From: Curtobacterium sp. MCBD17_032
GTDB taxonomy: Bacteria > Actinomycetota > Actinomycetes > Actinomycetales > Microbacteriaceae
Length of the DNA stretch: 64,000 bases
Assembly: GCF_003234855.1 (NCBI RefSeq)
Contig: NZ_QKTO01000010.1
Coordinates: forward strand, 19,490 to 83,489
Direction of reading: 5' to 3'
Shown: in pieces, positions 1-8,673 of the stretch
Layout of the letters: each line of letters opens with the position of its first letter
Numbering within the stretch: position 1 is the stretch's first letter
The notes under the pieces: model-generated
The model's database searches: none
Told to the model about the DNA's origin: nothing
Seen by the model: only the letters and a program-made list of their open reading frames with translations
Program-made: the position numbers and the translations under genes

Positions 1-1583
1 TCGCGGCCGCCGGCCACGGCGCCGACGCCCCGCGCCTCCTCCTGCACTTCGGCGCCGTGGACCACCGCGCCCGGGTGTGGGTCGACGGCGCCTTCATCGG
101 CGGGCACGAGGGCGGCCACACCCCCTTCACCCTCGACGTCACGGAGGCCCTGACCGGCGACGGCACGGGCACCGGCACCGGCACCGGCGCCGGGCACACG
201 CTCGTCGTCCGCGCCGAGGACGACCCGCACGACCTCACCCAGCCCCGCGGCAAGCAGGACTGGCACGAGCAGCCGCACGACATCTGGTACCGCCGCACCA
301 CCGGGATCTGGCAGACCGTCTGGCTCGAGGCCGTGCCGACGACGTCCGTCCGGTCCCTGCGGTGGACGAACGTCGACCACGAGACGATGCGGCTCACCGT
401 CCGGCTGGCCGGCCCGCACCCGGCCGGGACGCGGCTCCGGGTCGAGGCGCACTGGACGGAGCACGACGAGCACCTCGCCACGGTCGAGGTCGCCGTCCAG
501 CCGACCGCGCACGAGGTCGACCTCGTCGTGCCGATCGCGCGGCAGGCGAACGGGCAGGCCGAGCAGGAGCTGCAGTGGAGCCCGGACGCACCGCACCTCG
601 TCGACGCGGTGGTGTCGCTGGTGTCGGCCGACGGCGCGCCGCTCGACGCCGTGAGCTCGTACTTCGGCATCCGCACCACCGCGGTCGGCAGCGGCCGGTT
701 CCTGCTCAACGACCGCAGCATCGACGTGCGCAGCGTGCTGAACCAGGGCTACTGGCCGGAGTCGCACCTGACAGCACCGACCCGGCAGGCCCTCCGCCGC
801 GAGGTCGAGCTCATCAAGGAGCTCGGCTTCAACGCGGCGCGGAACCACCAGAAGATCGAGGACCCGCGCTTCCTGTACTGGGCGGATCGCCTCGGGCTCA
901 TGGTGTGGGGTGAGGCGCCCGGTGCCTACGCCTTCTCCCCGACGGCCGTGCAACGCCTCATGCGCGAGTGGATGGACGCCGTGGAGCGGGACGCCTCGCA
1001 CCCCTCGGTCGTCACGTGGGTCCCGGCGAACGAGAGCTGGGGTGTGCAGCACATCGCCACGGACCCGGCGCAGCAGGCGTACGCCCGTGCCCTCGCGGAC
1101 GTCACGCGGGCGCTCGACCCGACCCGACCGGTGATCTCGAACGACGGGTGGGAGCACCCCGACTCGGACATCCTGTCGGTGCACGACTACGAGGGCGACG
1201 GGGAGCGGCTCGCCCGCACGTACGCCGACGACACCGCGCGGGCCCGGCTGCTCGCCGGGATCGGTCCGGCGGACCGTCCGATCCTGGTCGGTGGGGCGGT
1301 GGACCGCGGCCAGCCGGTGATGCTGACCGAGTTCGGCGGCGTGAACCACCAGCCGGGCGCGCAGCGCGACGACGCCTGGGGGTACACGACCGCGGCCGAC
1401 GGCGACGACTGGATCGCCAGGATCACCGCCCTCTACGACGCGGTGCGCGCGAGCTCGTTCCTCGCCGGCAGCTGCTGGACCCAACTCACCGACACGATGC
1501 AGGAGACGAACGGACTGCTCAACGCGGACCGGTCCCCGAAGGAGCCGATCGAGCGGATCCGCCGGGCCGTGCTCGGCCGCTGA
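1..1583 (+). CDS. Glycoside hydrolase family 2 protein (beta-galactosidase/glucuronidase type), 5'-truncated by window edge
   Basis: The frame is open from base 3 with no start in view, so the N-terminus lies upstream; a GTG at 57 is only an internal valine. The first visible residues (LLLHFGAVDHRARVWVDG) are the end of the GH2 sugar-binding jelly roll. An immunoglobulin-like domain follows, then the TIM barrel. The acid/base Glu is in PANESWG (about nt 1032) and the nucleophile Glu in MLTEFGG (about nt 1328), so the catalytic pair is intact. GH2 enzymes remove beta-linked galactose, glucuronate or mannose from oligosaccharides. No substrate can be assigned without the missing part, and no signal peptide can be judged. 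The gene ends before a strong hairpin shared with the convergent hydrolase gene. Confidence 0.9.
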   Translation, partial: AAAGHGADAPRLLLHFGAVDHRARVWVDGAFIGGHEGGHTPFTLDVTEALTGDGTGTGTGTGAGHTLVVRAEDDPHDLTQPRGKQDWHEQPHDIWYRRTTGIWQTVWLEAVPTTSVRSLRWTNVDHETMRLTVRLAGPHPAGTRLRVEAHWTEHDEHLATVEVAVQPTAHEVDLVVPIARQANGQAEQELQWSPDAPHLVDAVVSLVSADGAPLDAVSSYFGIRTTAVGSGRFLLNDRSIDVRSVLNQGYWPESHLTAPTRQALRREVELIKELGFNAARNHQKIEDPRFLYWADRLGLMVWGEAPGAYAFSPTAVQRLMREWMDAVERDASHPSVVTWVPANESWGVQHIATDPAQQAYARALADVTRALDPTRPVISNDGWEHPDSDILSVHDYEGDGERLARTYADDTARARLLAGIGPADRPILVGGAVDRGQPVMLTEFGGVNHQPGAQRDDAWGYTTAADGDDWIARITALYDAVRASSFLAGSCWTQLTDTMQETNGLLNADRSPKEPIERIRRAVLGR

Positions 1584-1630
1584 CCGCGGCTGTCCGCCGA
1601 ACGGGAGGCGGAACCGACGGGTGGCGCAAT

Positions 1631-1672
1631 GGCCGGGAGGCCCGGGACCAGTCGGTCACGGGCCTCCCGGCC
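1631..1672. terminator. Bidirectional hairpin terminator
   Basis: A perfect 14-bp stem (1631-1644 with 1659-1672) lies between two convergent genes, and the loop can pair further. Both arms contain the 10-mer GGGAGGCCCG or its complement, which recurs through the window. Confidence 0.8.
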
Positions 1673-1704
1673 GTCTGCCGGCACCGCGGCGCCGACGGAC
1701 GCGC

Positions 1705-2556
1705 CTACCCCGCGAGGAAGCGGAGCACCGCCTCGTTCCACTCGTCGCGGTGCGACGCGAGCACGCCGTGCGGACCGCCCTCGATGACGTGCAGTTGCGC
1801 GTTCGGGATCGCCTCGGCGGTCCGCTTGCCGGACACCTCGAACGGCACGATGCCGTCGGCGTCGCCGTGGATGACGAGCGTCGGGACGTCGACCTTCGTC
1901 AGGTCGTCGCGGAAGTCCGTCGTCGCGAACGCCGCCGTGCAGTCGAGCGTGCCCTTCGGCGAGGCCAGCTCGGCGATCGCGAGGTCGTAGGCGCGCTGGT
2001 CCTCGCTCACGAGCGGCTTGTGGGTCAGCGAGACCTTGCCGCCCGCGGTGTAGAACATGTCGACGAACTCGTGCAGGAACGCCGGACGGTCGCCCGTGAT
2101 GCCGTTCGCGAACCAGTCGGCGAGGTCCTGGTCGACGCCGCCCTCGGGGTTGTCGTCGGACTTCCACAGGTAGGGCGGGACGGCGCTGGCGAAGACGAGC
2201 TTCGCGACCTTGCCCGTGCCGTAGGTCGAGACGTAGCGGGCGAGCTCGCCGCCGCCCATCGAGAACCCGATGAGGGTCACGTCCGTCAGGCCGAGCTCGG
2301 TGATCAGCTTGTCGAGGTCCGCGGCGAACGTGTCGTAGTCGTAGCCGTTCCAGGGCTGCGAGGACTGCCCGAACCCGCGGCGGTCGTAGGCGATGACGCG
2401 GTGCCCGGCGGCGACGAGGGCCGGGACCTGGCCCTCCCACGAGCGGCCGGACAGCGGCCAGCCGTGGATGAGCACGACCGGGTTGCCCGTGCCGAAGTCG
2501 TCGTAGTGCAGGTCGATGTCGTGCCCGTTCTCGGCGCCGACGGTGATGAACGGCAT
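1705..2556 (-). CDS. Alpha/beta hydrolase, non-heme chloroperoxidase type
   Basis: A 283-residue protein, the usual size for cofactor-free haloperoxidases and esterases. The oxyanion region is HGWPLSGRSW, the nucleophile elbow is GFSMGG (Ser near residue 98), the acid lies in the HGDADGIVP segment, and the catalytic His is in EGGPHGV near the end. These enzymes hydrolyse esters and, with an organic acid, can form peracids that oxidise halides; the native substrate is unknown. The ATG at 2556 is chosen over longer in-frame starts because GGAGG sits 5-9 bases upstream and homology begins there. It has no signal peptide, so it is cytoplasmic. It is divergent from the mannosyltransferase gene. 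Confidence 0.9.
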   Translation of the reverse strand: MPFITVGAENGHDIDLHYDDFGTGNPVVLIHGWPLSGRSWEGQVPALVAAGHRVIAYDRRGFGQSSQPWNGYDYDTFAADLDKLITELGLTDVTLIGFSMGGGELARYVSTYGTGKVAKLVFASAVPPYLWKSDDNPEGGVDQDLADWFANGITGDRPAFLHEFVDMFYTAGGKVSLTHKPLVSEDQRAYDLAIAELASPKGTLDCTAAFATTDFRDDLTKVDVPTLVIHGDADGIVPFEVSGKRTAEAIPNAQLHVIEGGPHGVLASHRDEWNEAVLRFLAG

Positions 2557-2671
2557 GCTGCCTCCATGGTTGGTGGTTTCCAGGGAACGACGGCGATGCA
2601 ACGCCCGGCCTCTGGACGCGACCTGGCCGGTGCGGCGAACGGACAGGGTGCGGTCTGCCAGGATCGGGCAG

Positions 2672-3925
2672 GTGACGGACCCCGCGGGAACGACCCGAGC
2701 CTCCCGGCGGGCCCGCCTGCGGCGGACGGTGACGGCCGTCCTGGAGGCACGCTCCAGCGGGTGGACCACGCCCCTCCTCCTGTGGCTGGCGTCGCGCGTC
2801 GTCAGCACGGTGCTCCTCGGCACCGTCTACTGGCTCGCGACGGCGAACGGGTGGCCCTTCGCGTCGTACCGGCGTGACCCGTCGTTCGCCACGTTCTCCG
2901 GCTCGTGGGACGCGTCCTTCTACCGGACCATCACCGAGCACGGGTACCCGCGCGAGCTGCCCACCGACGACGAGGGGCACGTCGTCCCGAACCCGTGGGC
3001 GTTCCTGCCGCTGTTCCCGGGCGTCGTCCGGGTCCTCATGGCACTGACGGGGTCGTCCTTCTGGACGGCGGGGCTCGTCGTCGCCACCCTGTGCGGTGCC
3101 GGGGCGTGCGTGGTCCTGTTCCGACTGGTCCTCGCGGTGGCGGACGCCCGCCGTGCGCGATGGGCGACCGCGTTCTTCGCCTTCGGAGCGACGGGCTTCC
3201 TGCTGCAGGTCTCGTACGCCGAGGGCATGTTCCTGCTCCTGCTGTTCGGCGGACTGCTCGCACTCGTGCGTCGGCGGTACCCGATCGTCGCGCTCCTGGG
3301 GGTGCTCGCGGCGTTCACCCGCCCGGGGGTGCTGGCGCTCGCGGTCGCCCTGGCCGTGCACCTCGTCGTGCGCTGGGTGGCGGCGCGGCGTGCTGCGGGC
3401 GGTCGACCCGGAGCGGAGGCGTTCCCGTGGCGGGAGCGCGCGGCGGTCGTCGTCGCCGGGCTCGTCGTGGCAGCGGCGGGGCTCGCCTGGCCGGTGGTCG
3501 CGACCGCGGTGACCGGGCGGCCGGACGCGTACCTCGACACGGAGCTGTCGTGGTGGGTGGGGTTCGTCGGTCGGCAGCACTTCGCTCCGCTGACGCCGTG
3601 GTTCCTCATGGCGGGGACGTGGCTCGGGCCGGCGGGCATCGTGCTCGTGGTGCTCGTGCTCGCAGGGGCGGCGTGGTTCCTCCGCCGACGGGACGTCCGT
3701 GCGCTCGGGCCCGAGGTCTCCGGCTTCGCGGTCGCCTACGTGGCGTACCTGGTGGCGGTGTTCCTGCCGCAGCAGAGCCTCCCCCGCCTGCTCATGCCGG
3801 TCGCGCCGCTGCTCGCCGCCGACACCTTCACCGCCACCCGGAGGCGGGCGACCGGGTGGCTCGTGGCCGGCGTCTGCCTGCAGGCGGTCGCAGTGGTGCT
3901 GCTCTGGTTCCTCGGCTTCCCGTGA
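2672..3925 (+). CDS. PIG-V/PIG-M-like integral membrane mannosyltransferase
   Basis: A 417-residue polytopic protein with about 8-10 hydrophobic segments. After the first membrane segment come the SWDASFY motif and, later, NPWAFLPLFP. That is the pattern of actinobacterial PIG-V-like GT-C enzymes, which use polyprenyl-phosphomannose on the outer face of the membrane; the Asp in WDASFY is the expected catalytic residue. The GTG at 2672 is chosen because it follows CAGGAT seven bases earlier (possible leaderless start) and precedes the basic N-terminal tail; longer starts run into the divergent gene. The likely role is mannosylation of lipids or proteins in the envelope, by family only. No partner gene is adjacent. 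Confidence 0.82.
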   Translation: MTDPAGTTRASRRARLRRTVTAVLEARSSGWTTPLLLWLASRVVSTVLLGTVYWLATANGWPFASYRRDPSFATFSGSWDASFYRTITEHGYPRELPTDDEGHVVPNPWAFLPLFPGVVRVLMALTGSSFWTAGLVVATLCGAGACVVLFRLVLAVADARRARWATAFFAFGATGFLLQVSYAEGMFLLLLFGGLLALVRRRYPIVALLGVLAAFTRPGVLALAVALAVHLVVRWVAARRAAGGRPGAEAFPWRERAAVVVAGLVVAAAGLAWPVVATAVTGRPDAYLDTELSWWVGFVGRQHFAPLTPWFLMAGTWLGPAGIVLVVLVLAGAAWFLRRRDVRALGPEVSGFAVAYVAYLVAVFLPQQSLPRLLMPVAPLLAADTFTATRRRATGWLVAGVCLQAVAVVLLWFLGFP

Positions 3926-3949
3926 GGCCGGGCTCGGCGCGGTCCGGCG

Positions 3950-4762
3950 TCAGGCGCCGCGCGCGGTCCCGGCCCCGCGGCCCGCGGCCGGGGTGCGGAG
4001 CGCGACCACGAAGCCGATGACGGCAGCGACCGCCACCGTCAGGGTGCACACCACGTTGAGGAGGAACGGCATGCCGTCCACGGTCTGGCTGCGGAACCCG
4101 AGGAACGCGTCGTACAGCAGGTGGACCAGCACCGCACCGAGGACCGACCCGGTGACCCGACGAGCCAGGTAGCAGGCCGAGCCGAGCAGGAACGTCGTCA
4201 GGACCTGGAACGCGGTGCCGTCGGCGTTGAGCGCGTGCGCGAGGGCGAACGCCGCGGTCGACACGAGCCACACCACCCACTCGGGTGCGAGCCGGCGGAA
4301 CCCCACCACGAGGACCCCGCGGAACACGAGCTCCTCGACGAGGGCCACCGCGATCAGGCCGACGACGAGCGCGCCGAGGTAGCTGCCCGCGTCCGACCGC
4401 ACGGGTGTCGTGAACGAGACCAGCGTGGCCACGGTGAAGACGACGAGTACGCCGATCCCCCACCACGACCGTGCGCGCGCCGGCTCGGCGAGGACGGACC
4501 GCCACCCGCCGAGCACGGACACCACCACGACGAGGACCACCAGCACGACGCCGTCGCCCAGGGCCTGGCGGAGCAGTGCGGCCGAGGAGCCGAGCGGGTT
4601 GCCGCCGGACCCGCCGAGCAACAGGCCGGCGACGAGCAGCAGGACCGGCAGGAGCACCGCCACCGCCGCGCTCACCGCGGCGGCGGCGACGTCCGACCGG
4701 ATGCGGGCGGGGAAGACCGAGCCGGCGGTGCCGACGGTGTCACGGGGCGCAGGTGTGGGCAT
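3950..4762 (-). CDS. CPBP-family intramembrane metalloprotease (Abi/Rce1-like)
   Basis: A 270-residue membrane protein with about eight hydrophobic segments. The three CPBP motifs are present: EExxFR-type (LVEELVFRG), a following histidine in FALAHALN, and HLLYD near the end. The Glu and His residues bind zinc or form the catalytic site in Rce1-type proteases. The ATG at 4762 has GAGGG about eight bases upstream. Long frames reaching 5122 are shadows of the amidase gene. Actinobacterial members are usually uncharacterised; some process peptides or protect against bacteriocins. It is downstream of the amidase-domain gene on the same strand with a 56-base gap, so co-transcription is possible. 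Confidence 0.88.
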   Translation of the reverse strand: MPTPAPRDTVGTAGSVFPARIRSDVAAAAVSAAVAVLLPVLLLVAGLLLGGSGGNPLGSSAALLRQALGDGVVLVVLVVVVSVLGGWRSVLAEPARARSWWGIGVLVVFTVATLVSFTTPVRSDAGSYLGALVVGLIAVALVEELVFRGVLVVGFRRLAPEWVVWLVSTAAFALAHALNADGTAFQVLTTFLLGSACYLARRVTGSVLGAVLVHLLYDAFLGFRSQTVDGMPFLLNVVCTLTVAVAAVIGFVVALRTPAAGRGAGTARGA

Positions 4763-4818
4763 CGTGTTCCCTCTCGTCGCGGTACGAGGACACCGCGATG
4801 GTACCGAGGCGCCCGGTG

Positions 4819-5868
4819 CTACGCGTCGATCGTGTGGAACCAGGCGGTCCCGCCCGGGTGCTGCACGGTGATCATCTCGTCGAGGTCGCGGTACGGGCCG
4901 TCCTGGTTGTGGCTGGCCGACTTGATGCGGATCGTACCGTCGGCCTCGGTGAACACCTCGGACACGATGGTCGTGTGGTCCGGCGACCCGTTGCCGTTCC
5001 AGTCGAACATGACGATGTCGCCGACCCGGACGTGCTCGCGTTCGTCCGAGGTCCGGCGGGTGAGCCCGAACGCGGCCGCGTTCTGGTCGAGCCACGGGTC
5101 CATCGCCGGGCAGTAGGTCCACGTCGGGGAGTGCTCCGCGCCGCCGGCCCGGTTGTACCAGTCGGCGCGCTGCTCCCAGCCGCGGGCCTCGAGCGTCTGG
5201 TTGACGTAGTTCGCGCAGTCGCCGCCGATCGGGTTCATCGTCCCGTACTCCACGGTGTTGTAGTCCGCCCAGTGGCGCATCGCGTACTCGAGCTGCCGGT
5301 CGACCGGGGTCTGGGCAGCGTAGGAGACCGTCGTGGTGGCGACGGCGGTGCTCGCGTCCGGGGTCGGTGCAGCGGTGGGGGTCGGCGTGCTCGCAGCACC
5401 GTCCTGCGTGGCACCCACCTGGCCGTCGTTCGCCTGGCTGCCGTTGCCGTCCGAGGTCTGGTTCGCCGAGGGCACCGGTTCCACGGGCTCGGCGAAGAGC
5501 GCGACGTCGGCCGACCCGGCGGTGTACATCGCCTGGTGCGGCGCGGTGAAGGTGACCTTCCCGGCCCCGGCGACCACGTCCCGGGCAGCGACGCCGCCGA
5601 CCGTGACGCCGGACACGGCGGACAGGCCCGTCCCGGTGACGGTCACGGTGACGCCGCCGGCGAGGGGCAGCTCGGCGGGCTCGATCCCGGTGGCGGACGG
5701 CCGCTCGGCAGCCGCTCCCCCGGTGGCGGACCCCGTCGCTCCGGATGATCCCGGCTCCGTGGAGGACCGCGCGCCCGGTTCGTCCGCGGAACAGGCCGCG
5801 GCGACGAGCCCGACCCCGGTGATGCCGGCGAGGGACAGGAGGGTGCGACGCGTGATCGGAGCAGTCAT
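4819..5868 (-). CDS. Lipoprotein with IPT/TIG and amidase_6 (cysteine amidase) domains
   Basis: A 349-residue protein. The N-terminus has a twin-Arg-like motif (TRRTLL) and a lipobox (VAAAC, Cys near 26), so it is probably an exported lipoprotein. A Ser/Gly/Thr-rich linker follows, then an IPT/TIG Ig-like domain (about 60-140), a second Thr/Ala-rich linker, and a C-terminal putative amidase domain (about 185-349). That domain has the Cys of GGDCANYVNQTL and the His of SPDHTTIV in the spacing of the amidase_6/NlpC-like fold. It could cleave peptidoglycan peptides or an amide substrate outside the cell, but the substrate is unknown. The ATG at 5868 is the only start before the signal sequence. 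Confidence 0.87.
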   Translation of the reverse strand: MTAPITRRTLLSLAGITGVGLVAAACSADEPGARSSTEPGSSGATGSATGGAAAERPSATGIEPAELPLAGGVTVTVTGTGLSAVSGVTVGGVAARDVVAGAGKVTFTAPHQAMYTAGSADVALFAEPVEPVPSANQTSDGNGSQANDGQVGATQDGAASTPTPTAAPTPDASTAVATTTVSYAAQTPVDRQLEYAMRHWADYNTVEYGTMNPIGGDCANYVNQTLEARGWEQRADWYNRAGGAEHSPTWTYCPAMDPWLDQNAAAFGLTRRTSDEREHVRVGDIVMFDWNGNGSPDHTTIVSEVFTEADGTIRIKSASHNQDGPYRDLDEMITVQHPGGTAWFHTIDA

Positions 5869-5971
5869 GACCCGACCAGGCTATGCGACGTGGTCCCCGG
5901 ATCCCCCGACCGCACCGCCGGGAGCCCGCGCGGTGTCGGCGCCCCGTGCGGTGTCGGCGCCCCGTGCGACG

Positions 5972-6394
5972 TCAGGCAGCGGCGGCGCTGACGTTGACGA
6001 GCCAGGTGATCCCGAACCGGTCGGTGACCATGCCGAACTCGTCGCCCCACGGCGCCTGCGTGAGCGGTTCGAGGACCTTCCCCCCGACGGACAGTGCCGC
6101 GAAGTACCCGCGCAGGTCCTCGGCGTCGTCGGCGTCCCCGGAGACGGACAGGGAGATGTTGTTCGTCTCGGACCGCCCCATCGACAAGGGCGTGTCCGAC
6201 GCCATGAGCACGTACCCCCGCGCCGTCTCGAGCTGCCCGTGCATGACCTTGTCGGCGTCGGCGGGGTCGCCGTCCGCGCCCATCTCGGCGAAGGTGCCGA
6301 TCCGCAGGTCACCGCCGAACACCGACTGGTAGAACTCAAGCGCCTGTCGGGCGTCGTCGCGGAAACCGAGGTAGGGGTTGAGTCGTGAGGTCAT
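5972..6394 (-). CDS. VOC (glyoxalase/PhnB-like) family protein
   Basis: A 140-residue protein with the PhnB signature: LNPYLGFRDDARQALEFYQSVFGG at the N-terminus (given in parts: LNPYLGF, then ALEFYQSVFGG), and MHGQLETARGYVLMASDTP and GISLWLVN-like ends. These betaalpha-beta-beta-beta proteins resemble 3-demethylubiquinone methyltransferase-like and glyoxalase folds, and most have no known substrate. The ATG at 6394 has GAAGGAG about eight bases upstream. Longer upstream starts overlap the tRNA terminators and are rejected. It stands alone, transcribed away from tRNA-Ala. Confidence 0.88.
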   Translation of the reverse strand: MTSRLNPYLGFRDDARQALEFYQSVFGGDLRIGTFAEMGADGDPADADKVMHGQLETARGYVLMASDTPLSMGRSETNNISLSVSGDADDAEDLRGYFAALSVGGKVLEPLTQAPWGDEFGMVTDRFGITWLVNVSAAAA

Positions 6395-6450
6395 GATGGG
6401 CTCCTTCGTCCGTCGCCTCATCGTGACAGCCGGCCTGGAGCCCTGCAAGA

Positions 6451-6480
6451 CGCCGGGCCCGGACGACGCCGGGCCCGGCG
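6451..6480. terminator. GC-rich hairpin, possible terminator
   Basis: A 10-bp perfect stem (6451-6460 with 6471-6480) lies upstream of the VOC gene and just beyond the tRNA terminator. It may be a second terminator for the tRNA transcript. Confidence 0.45.
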
Positions 6481-6506
6481 GAGGACGGGCACCTGCCGCA
6501 GGAACG

Positions 6507-6540
6507 ACGAAGGCCCGGGTCGTGGGACCCGGGCCTTCGT
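6507..6540 (-). terminator. Terminator of tRNA-Ala
   Basis: A perfect 14-bp stem with a 6-base loop (6507-6520 with 6527-6540), four bases past the CCA end of the tRNA on the minus strand. No T tract follows, as is usual in such G+C-rich genomes. Confidence 0.85.
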
Positions 6541-6544
6541 GCTG

Positions 6545-6620
6545 TGGTGGAGCTAAGGGGATTCGAACCCCTGACCTTCTCATTGCGAACGAGACGCGCT
6601 ACCAACTGCGCCATAGCCCC
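6545..6620 (-). tRNA. tRNA-Ala (anticodon CGC), CCA encoded
   Basis: A full cloverleaf on the minus strand. The acceptor pairs GGGGCTA with TAGCTCC (one G-U); the D arm is GCGC...GCGC; the anticodon stem TCTCG/TGAGA has one weak closing pair; the loop TTCGCAA gives anticodon CGC, reading GCG alanine codons. The T arm AGGGG/CCCCT holds TTCGAAT. Discriminator is A, followed by an encoded CCA. Confidence 0.96.
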
Positions 6621-6694
6621 AAGTGCTCGACAACGATAGCACCGGGGGGCAGTGATCCGGAAATCGGGGCGTGGCAGTCGGGCGTGCCGTCTGG

Positions 6695-7804
6695 TCAGAC
6701 CGCCCGACGGCGACGCATGATCGCATCGAGGTCCGTCTGTCCGTAGGCGTCGTCACCGATCACGCCCATGCCGGCCCACCGGCTCGGCGCGGCGGGGGGC
6801 TCGGGGGCGGCGGGCGCGCTGGTGGCCGGAGCGACGACGTCGGTCGCGGTCGTCGGCTCCGTCGTGGCAGCGCGGAGACCGAGCCGCTCGGCGAGCCGCC
6901 CCTGGTCGTGCGAGGACAGGGCCGACGCGGCTTCCTCGACATCGGCGCGCATCCGCGACACACGCGCGAGCGACGGGTCCGCCTCTGCGGCCCGCACGGC
7001 GGCGGCTTCCGCGTCCGCTTCGGCCTTCGCCTGGGCCACGCGGTCGCGCAGCCGGGCGGCGAGTTCGGCAGACGACTCCGGCGAGGGCTGGGACCGCGTG
7101 GGCGTCTGCACGTAGAGCGGCTTCGGGATCGGGCCCGGCGTCCAGGTCCGGTCCGCGGGTGCGGCCGGCGACTGGTCGGTCGAGAGCGGCGGCGCCGGGT
7201 CGGTCCACGCGGTGGCCGGCCGGGAGGCCCGTGTCTGCTCCGTCGCACCGGCTGCGGCCCGTCGACGTCGGGCGGTCGCGACCTGGTGCAGCTGCGCGAG
7301 GACGGCCGCGGAACCACCGGCGGCGACGAGGCCGGCCACCGCGAGGAGCCAGGCGCCGGGGGCGACGACGAGGACGACCACCGCGAGCACGAGCCCGAGC
7401 GTGCCGAGCGTCGTGGCACCGAGGCGCGAGCGACGCATCCGCATCGCGGTCAGGGCGGGCACCGAGGAGACCTTCTCGAGCACGGGGGCCTGGGCGGCGA
7501 GACGACGGGTGATCTCCCGTTGGCGCGCTGCCTCGTGGGCGCGGACGATCGCGGCGCGCTTGGCCTCCTCCGACCGTGCGACGCGCTGCGCCTCGGCCAG
7601 GGACTTCGCGTTCAACTCGACGCGCACCTCGTCCGGCAGCTCGGCGGTCTGCGCGAGGATGCGGAGGGTCTGCTGCAGTCGGATCGCGTTCCGCTCGGTG
7701 GCGAGGTACTGCCGCCGGGCCGCCCACGCGGGCATCAGGTACACGACCCAGAGCACGGCCGCCACGAGCAGCACGACGCCGCCGCCCCAGGTCCCGATTC
7801 CCAT
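6695..7804 (-). CDS. SepX/GlpR-like division-associated membrane protein
   Basis: A 369-residue protein with one membrane segment at residues 5-24 followed by YLMPAWAARRQY, resembling the YLVPMWLRRQ start of streptomycete SepX and corynebacterial GlpR. A charged, probably coiled region follows (about 30-115), a hydrophobic pair (about 125-170), and an Ala/Pro-rich cytoplasmic tail with MRRRR near the end. SepX/GlpR members tether division or polar-growth factors to the membrane and lie in a galU-(moeA/glp)-rimJ-sepX cluster. The same synteny is seen here except that moeA/glp is absent. The ATG at 7804 begins the signal-anchor; the longer frame to 7843 is not needed. Assignment rests on synteny plus this short N-terminal motif, so it is moderate. 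Confidence 0.72.
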   Translation of the reverse strand: MGIGTWGGGVVLLVAAVLWVVYLMPAWAARRQYLATERNAIRLQQTLRILAQTAELPDEVRVELNAKSLAEAQRVARSEEAKRAAIVRAHEAARQREITRRLAAQAPVLEKVSSVPALTAMRMRRSRLGATTLGTLGLVLAVVVLVVAPGAWLLAVAGLVAAGGSAAVLAQLHQVATARRRRAAAGATEQTRASRPATAWTDPAPPLSTDQSPAAPADRTWTPGPIPKPLYVQTPTRSQPSPESSAELAARLRDRVAQAKAEADAEAAAVRAAEADPSLARVSRMRADVEEAASALSSHDQGRLAERLGLRAATTEPTTATDVVAPATSAPAAPEPPAAPSRWAGMGVIGDDAYGQTDLDAIMRRRRAV

Positions 7805-7924
7805 GGGGCAACGGTAGGGGGCAGGTGCGCTGGGACGGCCCATTGCCGGGAGCGTGTCGAGCGAGTCGCGGCGGATCCGTCGGACGTGCTGCGGGCCTCC
7901 CGGCCGGTGCGCCCGCGGGCCGCG

Positions 7925-8584
7925 TCAGCCGCGCGGGGAGGTCGGCAGCGGCACCGCCGCCTCGTCCCAGGCCTCCTGCGGCACGCGGCCGGCGTCGTGC
8001 GGCACCTGCCCGCGGACCCAGCGGTCCAGGACGCCTTCGCGGATCTCCTCCGCGACCAGGCCGAAGCAGAAGTGGTCCCGCCAGTCGCCGTTGATGTGGA
8101 TGTACCGGCGGCGGAGGCCCTCGTACCGGAACCCGAGCTTCTCGACGACCCGGAGGCTCGGGGCGTTCTCGGGCCGGATGCAGATCTCGAGCCGGTGGAT
8201 GCCGACGGAGCGGAAGCAGTGGTCGGTCGCGAGCGCGACCGCGGTCGGCGTCACGTTGTGCCCGGCGGCGTCCTGCACCACCCAGTAGCCGATGGAGGCG
8301 CTCGCGAGCGACCCGTACGTGATGCCGGACACGTTGAGCTGGCCGACGAAGCGCCCGTCGAGTTCCATCGCGAACGGGAGGCCCAACCCGGCCCGGGCGT
8401 TCGCCTGCAGGGCTCGGATGCTCCCGCGGACGTCCGCGGACACGAGTCCGGAGGGGTTCGTCGCCTCCCACGTGCGCAGCCAGGAGCGGTTGCCGGCCAG
8501 CGCGAGGTCGAGCTCGCGGGAGTCGCGGACCCGGAGGGGGCGGATGGTGACCCGCCCGTGGGTGAGGGTCGGGATCGTCGTCAT
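7925..8584 (-). CDS. GNAT acetyltransferase, RimJ/RimL type
   Basis: A 219-residue N-acetyltransferase. It has TIRPLRVRDSRELD at the N-terminus, the beta4 strand FVGQLNVSGITYG, the acetyl-CoA loop region AGHNVTPTAVALATDH, and the RLEICIRPENAPSLRVVEKLGFRYEGLRRRY block typical of RimJ-like enzymes. These acetylate N-termini of ribosomal or other proteins. An alternative ATG at 8677 overlaps the galU stop, but a 15-bp hairpin lies between galU and this gene, and GGAGGA sits 10 bases before the ATG at 8584. The shorter start is therefore preferred. It is part of the conserved galU-rimJ-sepX cluster. Confidence 0.9.
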   Translation of the reverse strand: MTTIPTLTHGRVTIRPLRVRDSRELDLALAGNRSWLRTWEATNPSGLVSADVRGSIRALQANARAGLGLPFAMELDGRFVGQLNVSGITYGSLASASIGYWVVQDAAGHNVTPTAVALATDHCFRSVGIHRLEICIRPENAPSLRVVEKLGFRYEGLRRRYIHINGDWRDHFCFGLVAEEIREGVLDRWVRGQVPHDAGRVPQEAWDEAAVPLPTSPRG

Positions 8585-8628
8585 CGCTTCTGGTTCCTCC
8601 GGGGCCCCGCGCTCGGCGGGACGGGTGT

Positions 8629-8663
8629 CCCGCTCGGGTCCGGGATCACCGGACCCGAGCGGG
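8629..8663 (-). terminator. galU terminator
   Basis: A perfect 15-bp stem (8629-8643 with 8649-8663) with a 5-base loop, 11 bases past the galU stop. It separates galU from the acetyltransferase gene and argues against a translationally coupled start at 8677. Confidence 0.8.
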
Positions 8664-8673
8664 ATGGGTCGAC

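Noticed and set aside
6336..6614. ORF across tRNA-Ala encoding MAQLVARLVRNEK...
   Set aside because: A typical spurious translation of a tRNA gene.
6545..6620. tRNA-Ala, and likewise tRNA-Arg and tRNA-Thr, as integration sites of a mobile island
   Set aside because: No integrase, direct repeats of tRNA ends or phage genes lie nearby.
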